A stretch of 33,863 nucleotides of DNA. It comes from CAYHSY01 sp964359435. Its GTDB lineage: Bacteria > Patescibacteriota > Minisyncoccia > UBA6257 > JAUSGH01. A model generated the notes under the pieces. The model was not told the origin of the DNA, searched no databases, and saw only the letters and a list, made by a program, of their open reading frames with translations. Within the stretch, counting starts at the first letter, position 1. Each line of letters starts with the position of its first letter. This document shows positions 7,404-15,219 of this stretch, in pieces. Location of the stretch: NCBI GenBank assembly GCA_964359435.1, contig CAYHSY010000001.1:1-33863 (forward strand), written 5' to 3'. Position numbers and translations under genes: made by a program.

Positions 7404-9374
7404 TTATTTCAAAAACGGGACGATTAGTAAGGCGACGATGTTTATGACTTTGATCAGCGGATTGATAGCCGGACCAGCCGTGTCTTTGTATGGGTCGCCG
7501 ACGGTATCCCCAGTCACGGCCGCCTTATGAGCGTCAGATCCTTTGCCGCCGAAGTTGCCGGCTTCAATATATTTTTTGGCATTATCCCAGGCCGCGCCGC
7601 CGGAGGTCATGGAGATGGCGACAAAAAGTCCGGAAACAATAGTGCCCATCAGTAATCCGCCGAGCGCCTTACTGCCGAGGAGAAGTCCGACTATCAAGAC
7701 TGAAGCAATGGGGATGATGGACGGTAAGATCATTTTGCGAAGAGCGGCCCGGGTGACAATGTCCACCGCGCGTCCATACTCCGGCTTAGCCGTTCCTTCC
7801 ATGATGCCTTTAATTTCCCGGAACTGGCGGCGCACTTCTTCCACCACGGCGCCGGCCGCCTCCCCTACCGCCCGCATAGCAATGGAGGCGAAGAGATACG
7901 GAATAGCGGCGCCCAAGAGTAAGCCGATCACCACCAATGGATCTTGCAGTTCAAAAACAGCTGTTTTGCCGATGGCGATCAATTCCTCCGTGTAACCGGC
8001 AAAAAGCACCAGCGCGGCGAGACCTGCCGAGGCGATGGCATAGCCCTTGGTGACGGCTTTGGTGGTGTTTCCCACCGCGTCCAGGGCATCGGTCACTTTA
8101 CGCACGTCTTCCGGCGCTTGGGTCATTTCCGCGATGCCGCCGGCATTGTCGGTGATGGGGCCGAAGGAATCGATGGCGACCACAATGCCCGCGACCGAAA
8201 GCATGGCTGTCGCCGCGATCGCGATGCCGTAAAGTCCGGCCAGGGCATACGCGCCGCCGATGCCGGCCACGATTAGAATGATTGGAGCGGCGGTGGATTC
8301 CATGCCAACAGCAAGACCCATGATGATGTTGGTGCCGTGTCCGGAGCGCGACGCTTCGGCAATGGATTTAACCGGCCGAAACTGTTTGGCGGTGTAGTAG
8401 TCGGTTAGGACGACCATCAACGCGGTTACCGCGAGGCCGATGAGTGAGGCAAGATAAACCGGCAAATAATCGGCGCCGAAGTATTGTTTGGCGGCCCAGT
8501 AGAAAATCGCGGCGGAGAAAATTAGCGCGGCGATGAGTCCTTTGTAAAGCGCGCCCATGATGGAGCCGGATTTCGGCAGACGCACAAATAATCCTCCGGC
8601 GATGGAGGCGACGATGGCCGCCCCGCCCAGTATCAGGGGGAAAATGACGGCGTTGCCTCCTAACGTCAAGGCGCCCAGGAGCATGGCGGCCGAAAGCGTC
8701 ACCGCGTATGTTTCAAAAAGGTCTGCCGCCATACCGGCGCAATCACCCACGTTGTCGCCGACGTTGTCGGCGATAACACCGGGGTTCCGAGGGTCGTCTT
8801 CCGGAATACCGGCTTCAACTTTGCCTACCAAGTCCGTGCCTACATCCGCGGCTTTGGTGAAGATGCCGCCGCCCAAACGGGCGAAAATGGAAATCAAGCT
8901 CGCGCCGAAGCTTAAACCCACAAGCGCTTTGGCGTCGTCTGTTGCGAAATAAAATCCGGCGACCGCGAGGAGCCCCAAGGCCACTACCAGGTAACCGGTG
9001 ACCGAGCCGGCTTTGAAGGCCAGCGTCAAGGCCGGGTTCATGCCGGCGCGCGCCGCTTCCGCGGTTTTAGAATTGGAACGCACGGCGATATTCATACCGA
9101 TGTAGCCGGCCGCGGCCGAGGTAACGGCGCCGATCAAAAAGCCGGTGGCCGCCACTCCGCCGAGTAAAAAATAAAGCGCGGCGAGCAGTGGTACGGCCAC
9201 AATCGCAATAGCTTTGTATTGACGGTTGAGATACGCGCGCGACCCTTCAAGAATGGCGCGTGAGATTTCTTTCATTTGGTCATTGCCGGCCGGCTGTTTG
9301 TGGAGCCACAGCATGATATAGCCGCTATATAATAGAGCGATGCCAACCGGAACGAAAGTTAGATAATAATTCAT
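7404..9374 (-). CDS. hppA: membrane-bound H+-translocating pyrophosphatase, K+-independent type
   Basis: Couples PPi hydrolysis to proton pumping, an energy-saving device in fermentative cells. The product is rich in TM helices and carries the substrate loop DVGTDLVGKVEAGIPEDDPR with DNVGDNVGDCAGMAADLFE (about 177-222 from the chosen start), and the C-terminal GDTVGDPYKDTAGPA. The motif GNTTKA has Lys where K+-dependent enzymes have Ala, which in this family marks the K+-independent, H+-pumping group. I start at the ATG at 9374; the frame extends to a TTG at 9401 without support. No SD. Monocistronic between its terminator and an AT-rich spacer. Confidence 0.95.
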   Translation of the reverse strand: MNYYLTFVPVGIALLYSGYIMLWLHKQPAGNDQMKEISRAILEGSRAYLNRQYKAIAIVAVPLLAALYFLLGGVAATGFLIGAVTSAAAGYIGMNIAVRSNSKTAEAARAGMNPALTLAFKAGSVTGYLVVALGLLAVAGFYFATDDAKALVGLSFGASLISIFARLGGGIFTKAADVGTDLVGKVEAGIPEDDPRNPGVIADNVGDNVGDCAGMAADLFETYAVTLSAAMLLGALTLGGNAVIFPLILGGAAIVASIAGGLFVRLPKSGSIMGALYKGLIAALIFSAAIFYWAAKQYFGADYLPVYLASLIGLAVTALMVVLTDYYTAKQFRPVKSIAEASRSGHGTNIIMGLAVGMESTAAPIILIVAGIGGAYALAGLYGIAIAATAMLSVAGIVVAIDSFGPITDNAGGIAEMTQAPEDVRKVTDALDAVGNTTKAVTKGYAIASAGLAALVLFAGYTEELIAIGKTAVFELQDPLVVIGLLLGAAIPYLFASIAMRAVGEAAGAVVEEVRRQFREIKGIMEGTAKPEYGRAVDIVTRAALRKMILPSIIPIASVLIVGLLLGSKALGGLLMGTIVSGLFVAISMTSGGAAWDNAKKYIEAGNFGGKGSDAHKAAVTGDTVGDPYKDTAGPAINPLIKVINIVALLIVPFLK

Positions 9375-9380
9375 AAATGC

Positions 9381-9515
9381 AATTAAAAATTTAAAGTTCA
9401 AAAGTTAAAATTTTAGAATTCGCTCCGCTTACGATTTTTAATTATTATCGCGCAGCGATACGTAGATTTTTAACTTGGACTTTTTAATTTTAAATTTCTT
9501 AATAATTTATTGTTT
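9381..9515. repeat. AT-rich imperfect inverted repeat
   Basis: The spacer between hppA and nusA carries complementary AT-rich arms (about 9384-9415 and 9468-9505, AAAAATTTAAAGTTCAAAAG against TTTTTAACTTGGACTTTTTA) around a GC-richer centre with CGCTCCGC and CGCGCAGCG. Its architecture resembles the spacer at 26145-26280. Confidence 0.4.
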
Positions 9516-9523
9516 AATACGAC

Positions 9524-10774
9524 TTATTTATCATCGCTCTTTTCTTTAACAGCTTTGTCGGCCTCGGCTTCCGCCACCCCTTCTTTGTGCGGCGCCTCCG
9601 GCTGGCTTTCTGAACGAACATCGATTTTCCAGCCGGTGAGCCGTGCCGCCAGCCGTACATTCTGCCCGCCTTTGCCGATCGCCAAACTTAATTGTTCTTC
9701 CGGAACGTAAACGCGGGTTTCGTGTTGGTCCAGTAGCTCCACTCGCGAAACTTTGGCCGGCGATAGAGAATTGGCTATGAATTTTTGTTGGTCTTCGGCC
9801 CATTCGATAATATCAATTTTTTCTTGGCCCAGTTCGTTGGAAAGCGCCATGACGCGCGTACCCCGTTGGCCGACGCATGACCCTACCGGATCAATGCCGG
9901 TTACCCTGGAAAACACCGCCACCTTGGTCCGGCTGCCGGGTTCGCGCGCGATGGCCTTAATCTCTACGCTGCCGTCGGAAATCTCGGGCACCTCAATGGT
10001 GAAAAGTTTGGATACGAATTTGGGGTGGGCGCGCGAGAGGATGATGCCCGGCAGACGCGCATCGTCCTGAACCGCCAGAATATAAAACCGCAATCGTTCT
10101 CCGACGCGATAGTGTTCACCCGGGATGCCCTCATTGCCAAACATCATGCCCACGGCCCGGCCCAAGTCCACAAAGATATTGCCGCGCTCCAAGCGTTGCA
10201 CGAGTCCTGAAACTACATCCCCTTCGCGGTTCTCGAATTCCTTCAATATCGATTCCCTCTCGGCCTCGCGCAGGCGTTGTAAAACAACTTGTTTTGCGGT
10301 CTGGGCGGCGATGCGGCCAAAGTCCTCATGGGTTTCAAGGGCGAATTCTAATTCATCCCCCACCTTCACGTCCGGTTTGATTTGCTTTGCCTCTTCTATT
10401 AATATATGCCTGTCAGAGTTGTAGCGCGGCAATTTTTCTTCTTCCGGAATTTCTGATGCCGCCGGCGCGGTCGCCCCGCTGTTCACGGCGCTTTTTCCTT
10501 CGCCCGCCATAGCTTTAGCGTCGGCGGGTTCCGCCTCCTCATATTTGGTTAAATCAACCGTCGTTTCATCAACCACGGTTTTAACCTGCCAAAATTTCAA
10601 ATCGCCAGTTTTGGTATTGAATTTGGCTTTGATAATTTCGCCGCGCTTTTCATACTCCTTTTTATAGGCGGCCGCGATGGACGATTCAATGGCCTCCAAG
10701 ACCTTGGCTGGATCAATGCCTTTCTCTTCCGAGACCTGCGCTATTGCTCTGGTTAAGTTTTTAAGGTCAATCAT
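9524..10774 (-). CDS. nusA: transcription elongation/termination factor NusA
   Basis: Binds RNA polymerase and nascent RNA to modulate pausing, termination and antitermination. The order of domains is N-terminal RNAP-binding region (1-160), S1 (about 183-248), KH1 with GQRG at 302-305 and KH2 with GKGG at 367-370. No C-terminal acidic repeats follow, only a 30-residue charged tail. A low-complexity Ala/Glu/Pro insert (about 80-115) splits the N-terminal domain. The ATG has no SD. A GC-rich hairpin in the leader (10805-10824) and a promoter sharing a dyad with a divergent one suggest control of its own synthesis. Confidence 0.96.
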   Translation of the reverse strand: MIDLKNLTRAIAQVSEEKGIDPAKVLEAIESSIAAAYKKEYEKRGEIIKAKFNTKTGDLKFWQVKTVVDETTVDLTKYEEAEPADAKAMAGEGKSAVNSGATAPAASEIPEEEKLPRYNSDRHILIEEAKQIKPDVKVGDELEFALETHEDFGRIAAQTAKQVVLQRLREAERESILKEFENREGDVVSGLVQRLERGNIFVDLGRAVGMMFGNEGIPGEHYRVGERLRFYILAVQDDARLPGIILSRAHPKFVSKLFTIEVPEISDGSVEIKAIAREPGSRTKVAVFSRVTGIDPVGSCVGQRGTRVMALSNELGQEKIDIIEWAEDQQKFIANSLSPAKVSRVELLDQHETRVYVPEEQLSLAIGKGGQNVRLAARLTGWKIDVRSESQPEAPHKEGVAEAEADKAVKEKSDDK

Positions 10775-10804
10775 AATTAATTCAAATTTTTAATTTATAA
10801 AATA

Positions 10805-10824
10805 GGGTCGCCCGCGAGCGACCC
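10805..10824 (-). promoter_or_regulatory. nusA leader hairpin, possible attenuator
   Basis: GGGTCGC / GCGACCC (loop CCGCGA) lies 31 bases before nusA and downstream of its promoter. In the leftward RNA it is followed by TATTTTATAAATT. This resembles a weak terminator in the leader, a plausible NusA-sensitive attenuator. No upstream leftward gene needs a terminator here. Confidence 0.5.
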
Positions 10825-10838
10825 CTTGTACATTTGTA

Positions 10839-10868
10839 AGTATATCATAGGCGGTTTCAATAGGTCAA
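10839..10868 (-). promoter_or_regulatory. nusA promoter
   Basis: Leftward TTGACC (10863-10868), 18 bp, TATACT (10839-10844). Its -35 box forms one arm of the dyad AGGTCAAG-8-CTTGACCT (10862-10885). Confidence 0.6.
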
Positions 10869-10878
10869 GATCAGCTGC

Positions 10879-10907
10879 TTGACCTTCTATCAAGATTGCG
10901 TTAATAT
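10879..10907 (+). promoter_or_regulatory. divergent promoter facing away from nusA
   Basis: Rightward TTGACC (10879-10884), 17 bp, TAATAT (10902-10907). Its -35 box is the other arm of the dyad holding the nusA -35 box. A protein bound there could cover both promoters. Confidence 0.45.
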
Positions 10908-10926
10908 CCGTTTATATTTATTCATT

Positions 10927-10998
10927 ATGTCTATTTTCGCCACTGTTGTCATAATTATCTGTCTTTTGTTCCTGTATACCGCTTTCACTAATTTTTAA
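10927..10998 (+). CDS. possible 23-residue hydrophobic microprotein
   Basis: A short ORF reading MSIFATVVIIICLLFLYTAF and three more residues (TNF): essentially one transmembrane helix. It begins about 20 bases after the rightward -10 box, has no SD like most genes here, and its transcript would end at the perfect terminator 11072-11103. The transcript (about 190 nt) may instead be a small RNA. Nothing but promoter, hydrophobicity and terminator supports translation. Confidence 0.3.
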   Translation: MSIFATVVIIICLLFLYTAFTNF

Positions 10999-11168
10999 GC
11001 GCAGGGAAGGATTTTGCTGCCACCGTCCCCGGGGCATTGCGTTTTATTTTGTCGCATTCCGGAGCTATAAAAACAATCCTCCGATAATTCTCGGAGGATT
11101 GTTATTGTCCGTTATCATTTGACCCCTCACAGGCCGAATGATAAGCATGTATTTAATTGTACCACAGC
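10999..11168. terminator. spacer with bidirectional terminator (stem 11072-11103)
   Basis: AACAATCCTCCGA (11072-11084) pairs perfectly with 11091-11103, loop TAATTC, with A-rich and T-rich flanks on both sides. It can end the rightward nusA-divergent transcript and the leftward MscS-family gene. I see nothing coding in the rest. Confidence 0.7.
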
Positions 11169-11855
11169 TTATTCCTTGTGTGTAATCTCGCTTTCGAATT
11201 TGGAGATCCAGCGGGAAGCCGCGTCGCGGCCGCCCAGGCCGAAGGCCAGGCCGCCGGCAAGGGCGAACATGGCGATTAGGCCCGTGATCACGGTATTGAT
11301 AACCGAAACGGCAATATTAAGTTGCACCGCCGCGGTCAAGAAACCGAAGATCATCACAACCCACCAACTCAAAGCACCCAGGAATTTGGCTGCGTGGAGA
11401 CGCGCTCCCAAGACCGAGGCCACCGACAGACCCTGTAAGAAGTTCGCCACGATGAGCGCGACGAGCATGATGAGGGCAGCGATGACAACATTCGGAATGT
11501 AGAAGATTACGTCACCCAGGAAGCCGGAGAGCGCCGTGAAACCGAGAATATCTGAAGCGGCTAAGAAGAAGCCGAGTAACACGAACCAGTAGACAATGCG
11601 GCCCAAGAAATGGCCGGCATTGAGTTCCAGGCCGGCGCGTTCAAGATACATCTCAACCCCGAGTTTCCGGAGAAGGGCGTCGATTTTGACATAATAAATT
11701 AAACGCTCCACCAATCGCTCGAGAACCGCGGCGACAATGAGCCCTACTATTAATACCACCAAGGCGCCTAAGACCGAGGGTAGTGATTGCGCCACGACTT
11801 GCCAGATGGATTGCAGGGAACTCACGATAACATCAATCCAGTTTTGGACGATCAT
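11169..11855 (-). CDS. MscS/CmpX-type conserved TM-helix protein
   Basis: A 228-residue membrane protein with about five helices (22-45, 82-103, 120-142, 158-180, 186-207). The last helix ends in LAGGLAFGLGGRDAASRW, matching the pore-helix signature of the conserved TM-helix (CmpX-like) branch of mechanosensitive channels. The soluble beta domain of classical MscS is absent; the protein ends about 20 residues after this helix. It may form a small channel or a scaffold. ATG start without SD, monocistronic. Confidence 0.7.
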   Translation of the reverse strand: MIVQNWIDVIVSSLQSIWQVVAQSLPSVLGALVVLIVGLIVAAVLERLVERLIYYVKIDALLRKLGVEMYLERAGLELNAGHFLGRIVYWFVLLGFFLAASDILGFTALSGFLGDVIFYIPNVVIAALIMLVALIVANFLQGLSVASVLGARLHAAKFLGALSWWVVMIFGFLTAAVQLNIAVSVINTVITGLIAMFALAGGLAFGLGGRDAASRWISKFESEITHKE

Positions 11856-11932
11856 ATTATTATTTATCGAATAGTTTCTCGACCTTTTACCTTTTGATTA
11901 TAACAATAATTTATAGACGACTTGGCAACGGC

Positions 11933-11941
11933 TGTGGATAA
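11933..11941. other. single DnaA-box-like 9-mer
   Basis: TGTGGATAA, the complement of the consensus TTATCCACA, lies in the tail of the GNAT terminator. One copy alone may be chance. Confidence 0.25.
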
Positions 11942-11972
11942 AAAAACACTCCGCGCGCTTAGCGTCGGAGTG
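11940..11972 (-). terminator. GNAT gene terminator
   Basis: Leftward stem CACTCCG / CGGAGTG (11966-11972 with 11947-11953) with an inner CGC-TAA-GCG, followed by TTTTTTTA. It overlaps the stop codon of the acetyltransferase. Confidence 0.85.
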
Positions 11973-12789
11973 AGTCGAGATCCACCGGCAATTCCAGCCG
12001 ATAGGCATTGGTTTGCTGCGGTTGGTAGCCGTATGGGGCAAATACATTGTTCAGACACGATACTAGCGCGACATTGATCTGACCAGCGCCAGACAGCAAG
12101 GCCAGAAGGTTGAGTTTCGCCAGGAAGCGAGAGAATGCGTTTGTCGGTCCCCCGCAGCAGAGGTATTTTTCGTGTGATACGCTATGGTCGACAAACATCT
12201 TTCTGCCAACTAGGGTTTGGACGCAATGGACATCTCTGCGGATCTCTTTCAAGGGCCCTAGCAGCGGCGCGAAGTGAGCGATCTCGTCCCTCTCCAGCTT
12301 GGATACGGGCTCCCGTCTCATAATGGACGCATCCAGCAACTTGAAGCCCATAGAGATATAGAGGTGGTTGGCCGCGTGTCGGTGAGGCGCGCTGGTAAGG
12401 TCAACTGCCACCGCTCCCCATTCCTGCGCTTTGCGGATCAGGTTGATCATCAACTGACGGGCGATCCCCTTGCCTTGATGGGCCGGGTCAACCACTACGT
12501 CATCCACGTAGGCCAGCGGTTGTATTTCACCGTTGCAGAAGCGATCTCGGTACAGATGGACCGACGCCATGCCAACCATGCTATGACTGGCCGCGGCCAT
12601 TGCTCTCTCGATGTGGAAGTTTCCCTGTGCGAGAACCGCGTCCAGCTCGCCCATGGTGATGGAGGTGACCTTTCCGTCAGTTAGAACCGCCAGAAGTTGA
12701 CCGATCGGTACAGCCGCGGCCAGAGAAAGCATTTCGCGGGGCAGCTGTCCGTAATAGTAGTCCCCGGGACTCGGATGGTCATTCCGCAT
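11959..12789 (-). CDS. GNAT-family N-acetyltransferase with extra C-terminal domain
   Basis: Residues about 60-150 form a GNAT domain: YVDDVVVDPAHQGKGIARQL (94-113) holds the acetyl-CoA pyrophosphate loop QGKGIA, followed by LTSAPHRHAANHLYISMGFK, the typical beta-5 and helix-4 end. It should transfer an acetyl group from acetyl-CoA to a small molecule or protein. The 50-residue N-terminal and 125-residue C-terminal extensions are not recognised; the latter has Cys residues but no clear zinc pattern. The ATG at 12789 is preceded by AGGAG. It stands alone with its own terminator. Confidence 0.8.
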   Translation of the reverse strand: MRNDHPSPGDYYYGQLPREMLSLAAAVPIGQLLAVLTDGKVTSITMGELDAVLAQGNFHIERAMAAASHSMVGMASVHLYRDRFCNGEIQPLAYVDDVVVDPAHQGKGIARQLMINLIRKAQEWGAVAVDLTSAPHRHAANHLYISMGFKLLDASIMRREPVSKLERDEIAHFAPLLGPLKEIRRDVHCVQTLVGRKMFVDHSVSHEKYLCCGGPTNAFSRFLAKLNLLALLSGAGQINVALVSCLNNVFAPYGYQPQQTNAYRLELPVDLDSLRR

Positions 12790-12846
12790 TCGCGCGATCT
12801 CCTATTGGTAACTCAAGAAATGAAAAGGAAAAGAACTGGAGGGCTA

Positions 12847-13242
12847 TTAATATAAAACATTTTCATAATGACGAATGTTACAGAGCTTTTGGGCATCGAC
12901 TAAAGCATCGGCGCGGGGACATTCCAGAGCCACCACGTCCAGTCGGTAGCCGAGCTCTTCATTTATATATTCCGGATGGAGCGCGGCGTAATACTCGGCC
13001 GCTCGCCGGAATTTTTTTAATTTGGCGGCGGAGAAATTATCCTCGGGTTTGCGTGAGTCGTCGGTGGGCGAAATCAGCGTCTTGACTTCTATAAATACTA
13101 ATGTTCCCATATTATCCCTAGTAATAATATCCAGCTCGCCGAAATCAACTCTAAAGTTACGCTCCACTATTTTATATTGTTTACTAATCAAATATTGTGC
13201 GACAGTATCCTCGCCAATTTTGCCGACCCATAAATTTTCCAT
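12847..13242 (-). CDS. yraN: YraN family (UPF0102) nuclease-fold protein
   Basis: 131 residues, the usual length. It starts GKIGEDTVAQYL and carries the PD-(D/E)xK-like core RVDFGELDIITRD...VFIEVKT, with Glu, Asp and the E-x-K pair in place. The family is broadly conserved and thought to be a nuclease, but its role is unsettled. No usable SD (AGGA is too close to the ATG). The repeat block begins directly upstream. Confidence 0.9.
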   Translation of the reverse strand: MENLWVGKIGEDTVAQYLISKQYKIVERNFRVDFGELDIITRDNMGTLVFIEVKTLISPTDDSRKPEDNFSAAKLKKFRRAAEYYAALHPEYINEELGYRLDVVALECPRADALVDAQKLCNIRHYENVLY

Positions 13243-14036
13243 ATTCCTAAATAATAGTCCCCGAGCTTATCAAAAGGCAAACATATGCTAAATCAGTGTT
13301 TGCCGGCAAACATTGCGTTTTTATTAAAAACCCGATTCGCAGATAAAACCTACGTTTTTCGCACTTTTACCATTTTCGATGTTTAACGTTAAACATCGTG
13401 TTTTGCGGATACAATATTTGCCGGCAAACATTGTCATCGCAAATTGCCGAACTATCTGCTGTCCTATAGTACAAAATGATCATATATCAAGCGGTTTTAT
13501 AAAAATTGACCGGCAATGATTGCCGATCGGCAATTTAAATGTTTGCCGATCGATTGCCGAACCAAATTTGATTTCTAGGTGATGAGGGTTAAATTTCTGC
13601 ACAAAATGTTTGCCGGCAAACATCGAAAATGAAGAAAGTGCGAAAAACGTAGGTTTCATGCCGGAACCCGATTCTTTTGCAAAACACGATGTTTTACACT
13701 TGTTTAACACCTGAAAAACGTAGGTTTCATCTGCGAACCCGATTCCCAAAGTTGCCAAAAAGCGCAAAACAAGTGTAAAACATTGGTGTAAAATAAGTGT
13801 TTTACACCATTGCCGAACGATCGGCAATTAACTCCCCTGTGTTGCCGATCTCTTTTGCCGATTGACATATCATTGTTAATGTTGATTGCCGATCCATTGC
13901 CGATCCAATTTCTGGATTTTGAAATGTTGAGCTGCCTAAAATGGATTTAGTGATATCTTATAAAATAGGGGACCTGCAAACGTTAAAAAATAGATCAATG
14001 GGCGCGGTGGGGGATGGGGGAGTTCTGTAAGAAAAT
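13243..14036. repeat. noncoding repeat-dense block, possible centromere- or origin-like region
   Basis: About 800 bp without a credible gene. It holds (i) TGTTTGCCGGCAAACA, perfect at 13297-13312 and 13607-13622 and with one mismatch at 13415-13430, plus a half-site at 13276-13283; (ii) at least nine TTGCCGA(T/A)(C/T) 9-mers in direct orientation and two inverted; (iii) a perfect 22-bp palindrome at 13377-13398; (iv) 39-bp inverted arms 13346-13384 and 13618-13656 with three mismatches; (v) a 16-bp inverted pair 13391-13406 and 13679-13694; (vi) GGTGTAAAA/TTTTACACC pairs at 13770-13808. Such density is usual for iteron origins, partition sites or regulator arrays. It is not a CRISPR array. 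Confidence 0.7.
13442..13905. repeat. TTGCCGATC iteron cluster
   Basis: Direct copies begin at 13444, 13520, 13543, 13554, 13810, 13842, 13855, 13886 and 13897. Inverted copies (GATCGGCAA) lie at 13525 and 13819. Copies at 13519-13534 form the palindrome ATTGCCGATCGGCAAT, and those at 13809-13828 form the same palindrome with a 4-bp spacer. Start-to-start spacings of 11, 13 and 31 in the last group are close to whole helical turns. Confidence 0.7.
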
Positions 14037-14060
14037 GCCCCACTGTTTGGCGAGTGGGGC
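14031..14060 (-). terminator. terminator of hypothetical 14079-14969
   Basis: A perfect 8-bp stem GCCCCACT / AGTGGGGC (14037-14044 with 14053-14060), with a short T run in the leftward RNA. Confidence 0.7.
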
Positions 14061-14078
14061 TGTGACGTCTTGATATCA

Positions 14079-14969
14079 TTATGCCGTGGGCCTTTTGAAG
14101 AGCGCGATAATCTGTTTCTGGATATCCAAGTAGCTTTTCAGAGCCGAGAAGTAGTTGTGGATTACAGCTAACGACATGCGGATAGGCGATTTGGCGGGAA
14201 ACGTTCTTTTGAATTTCCAGATTGCATTTTGGGCCGATTCAACATCTTCCGGTCGGAGGCGGCACAAGGCCAGTTCAATCCCTCCCAGTGCGACCGCGTT
14301 ATCTATAAGTTCGATCACTCGTTCGTGGTCCTGGTTTCTTTCATAAACCAATGTTCGACGGAGGCCGAACGAGAGGAGGTTGCCGGGCCGCAGGAATGCG
14401 TTACGTTCTTCATCGCGGGTTTGTTCGAGGAGAGCTATCAACCTTTCTTTCTCTTCGAACGGCACATCCCGTCCTTCGGGCTCTTTGAATTTTGTCGCTT
14501 TGGTTGCCCGTTCCAGATAGGCATTTCTTTTTTCCAGAGCGGCAAGATATTCATGGAAAATTGATACGAGCGGATTAGGGGTGCCATCCCGTGTCGGCTG
14601 TTGGGGTTGGGTCGGGAAAAGGATGGCCTCCAGTTTGCCGAATGCTTCACGCATGCGCTGGACGCCTATGGGCTCGATCAGGGTGAAGAAATAATGCAGA
14701 GGATGGCTTGTGGTGCTTTCGAACTCCCGCTGCCCGGCTGGCTTAAGAGTGAGGCGCGCATTGGGTATCTTGGGTGGTCCGGTGTATTTGCGGTCGAGCG
14801 GCAACATTGCGGTCAGCCATTCTTTGACGCGATCGGTGTCTCCGGTCAGTTCATTGGTTTGCGAGATTGTTACGGCTAAAACATCGAGGAGTATGACGTG
14901 GAACGGCAAGAAATACTTGTGCCGTTCCAGGCCCGGAGGGCCTTCATCCGGCACATGCTTGCCATCCAT
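14079..14969 (-). CDS. hypothetical protein, soluble and helical
   Basis: I do not recognise this 296-residue protein. It has no signal peptide or TM segment and is mostly amphipathic helix, with Lys/Glu/Arg-rich stretches around 145-200 that could form coiled coil (EKRNAYLERATKATKF, EEKERLIALLEQTRDEER). The N-terminal YFLPFHVILLDVLAVTISQ may be a buried helix. The ATG is preceded by GAGG eight bases upstream. It is monocistronic with its own terminator, beside the repeat block; whether it binds those repeats cannot be told from sequence. Confidence 0.6.
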   Translation of the reverse strand: MDGKHVPDEGPPGLERHKYFLPFHVILLDVLAVTISQTNELTGDTDRVKEWLTAMLPLDRKYTGPPKIPNARLTLKPAGQREFESTTSHPLHYFFTLIEPIGVQRMREAFGKLEAILFPTQPQQPTRDGTPNPLVSIFHEYLAALEKRNAYLERATKATKFKEPEGRDVPFEEKERLIALLEQTRDEERNAFLRPGNLLSFGLRRTLVYERNQDHERVIELIDNAVALGGIELALCRLRPEDVESAQNAIWKFKRTFPAKSPIRMSLAVIHNYFSALKSYLDIQKQIIALFKRPTA

Positions 14970-15105
14970 GACGTTATCCTCAATCTTGGGCGTTTATTAA
15001 ATTGATGTGGAACTACTACGAAAGTACCATACTGGAATTTAGTCTGCAACCTCGTTATAAGTAGCATCCCAAAATTTCGGAGGACGACTTGGTTTATAAA
15101 ATGAA

Positions 15106-15177
15106 ATCCCGTTAGAAGTCGCGCCCGCGCTTGACGCGCCCCGGAGGGGCCTTGGGGCGGGCTACTTCTAACGGGAT
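15106..15177. repeat. 72-bp inverted-repeat hairpin element
   Basis: Perfect 14-bp ends ATCCCGTTAGAAGT / ACTTCTAACGGGAT enclose further complementary GC-rich segments (GCGCCCGC near 15121, GGGCGGGC near 15154) and an inner CCCC-GGA-GGGG hairpin. The whole element can fold as one long stem, like a MITE or REP unit. It lies between two leftward genes. Confidence 0.6.
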
Positions 15178-15214
15178 AAAAAATCCCGCAGAGGTGCTTT
15201 CAGCACATGCGGGA
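15178..15214 (-). terminator. terminator of the secreted unknown protein
   Basis: Outer stem TCCCGCA / TGCGGGA (15184-15190 with 15208-15214) and inner stem GTGCT / AGCAC, followed in the leftward RNA by TTTTTT. It begins six bases after the stop codon. Confidence 0.9.
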
Positions 15215-15219
15215 ACCGA

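Noticed and set aside
9375..9401. upstream TTG starts for hppA, gyrA, the MBL-fold protein and others
   Set aside because: In each case an ATG a few codons later fits the family start better, and the TTG has no SD.
11933..11941. oriC based on a DnaA box
   Set aside because: A single 9-mer match, no cluster, no dnaA or dnaN nearby.
13480..13827. 115-residue leftward ORF in the repeat block
   Set aside because: It spans iterons and palindromes, has no SD or promoter, and its composition follows the repeats; the open frame is incidental.
13243..14036. CRISPR array
   Set aside because: Repeats are of several families, short, in both orientations and irregularly spaced; no cas genes are present.
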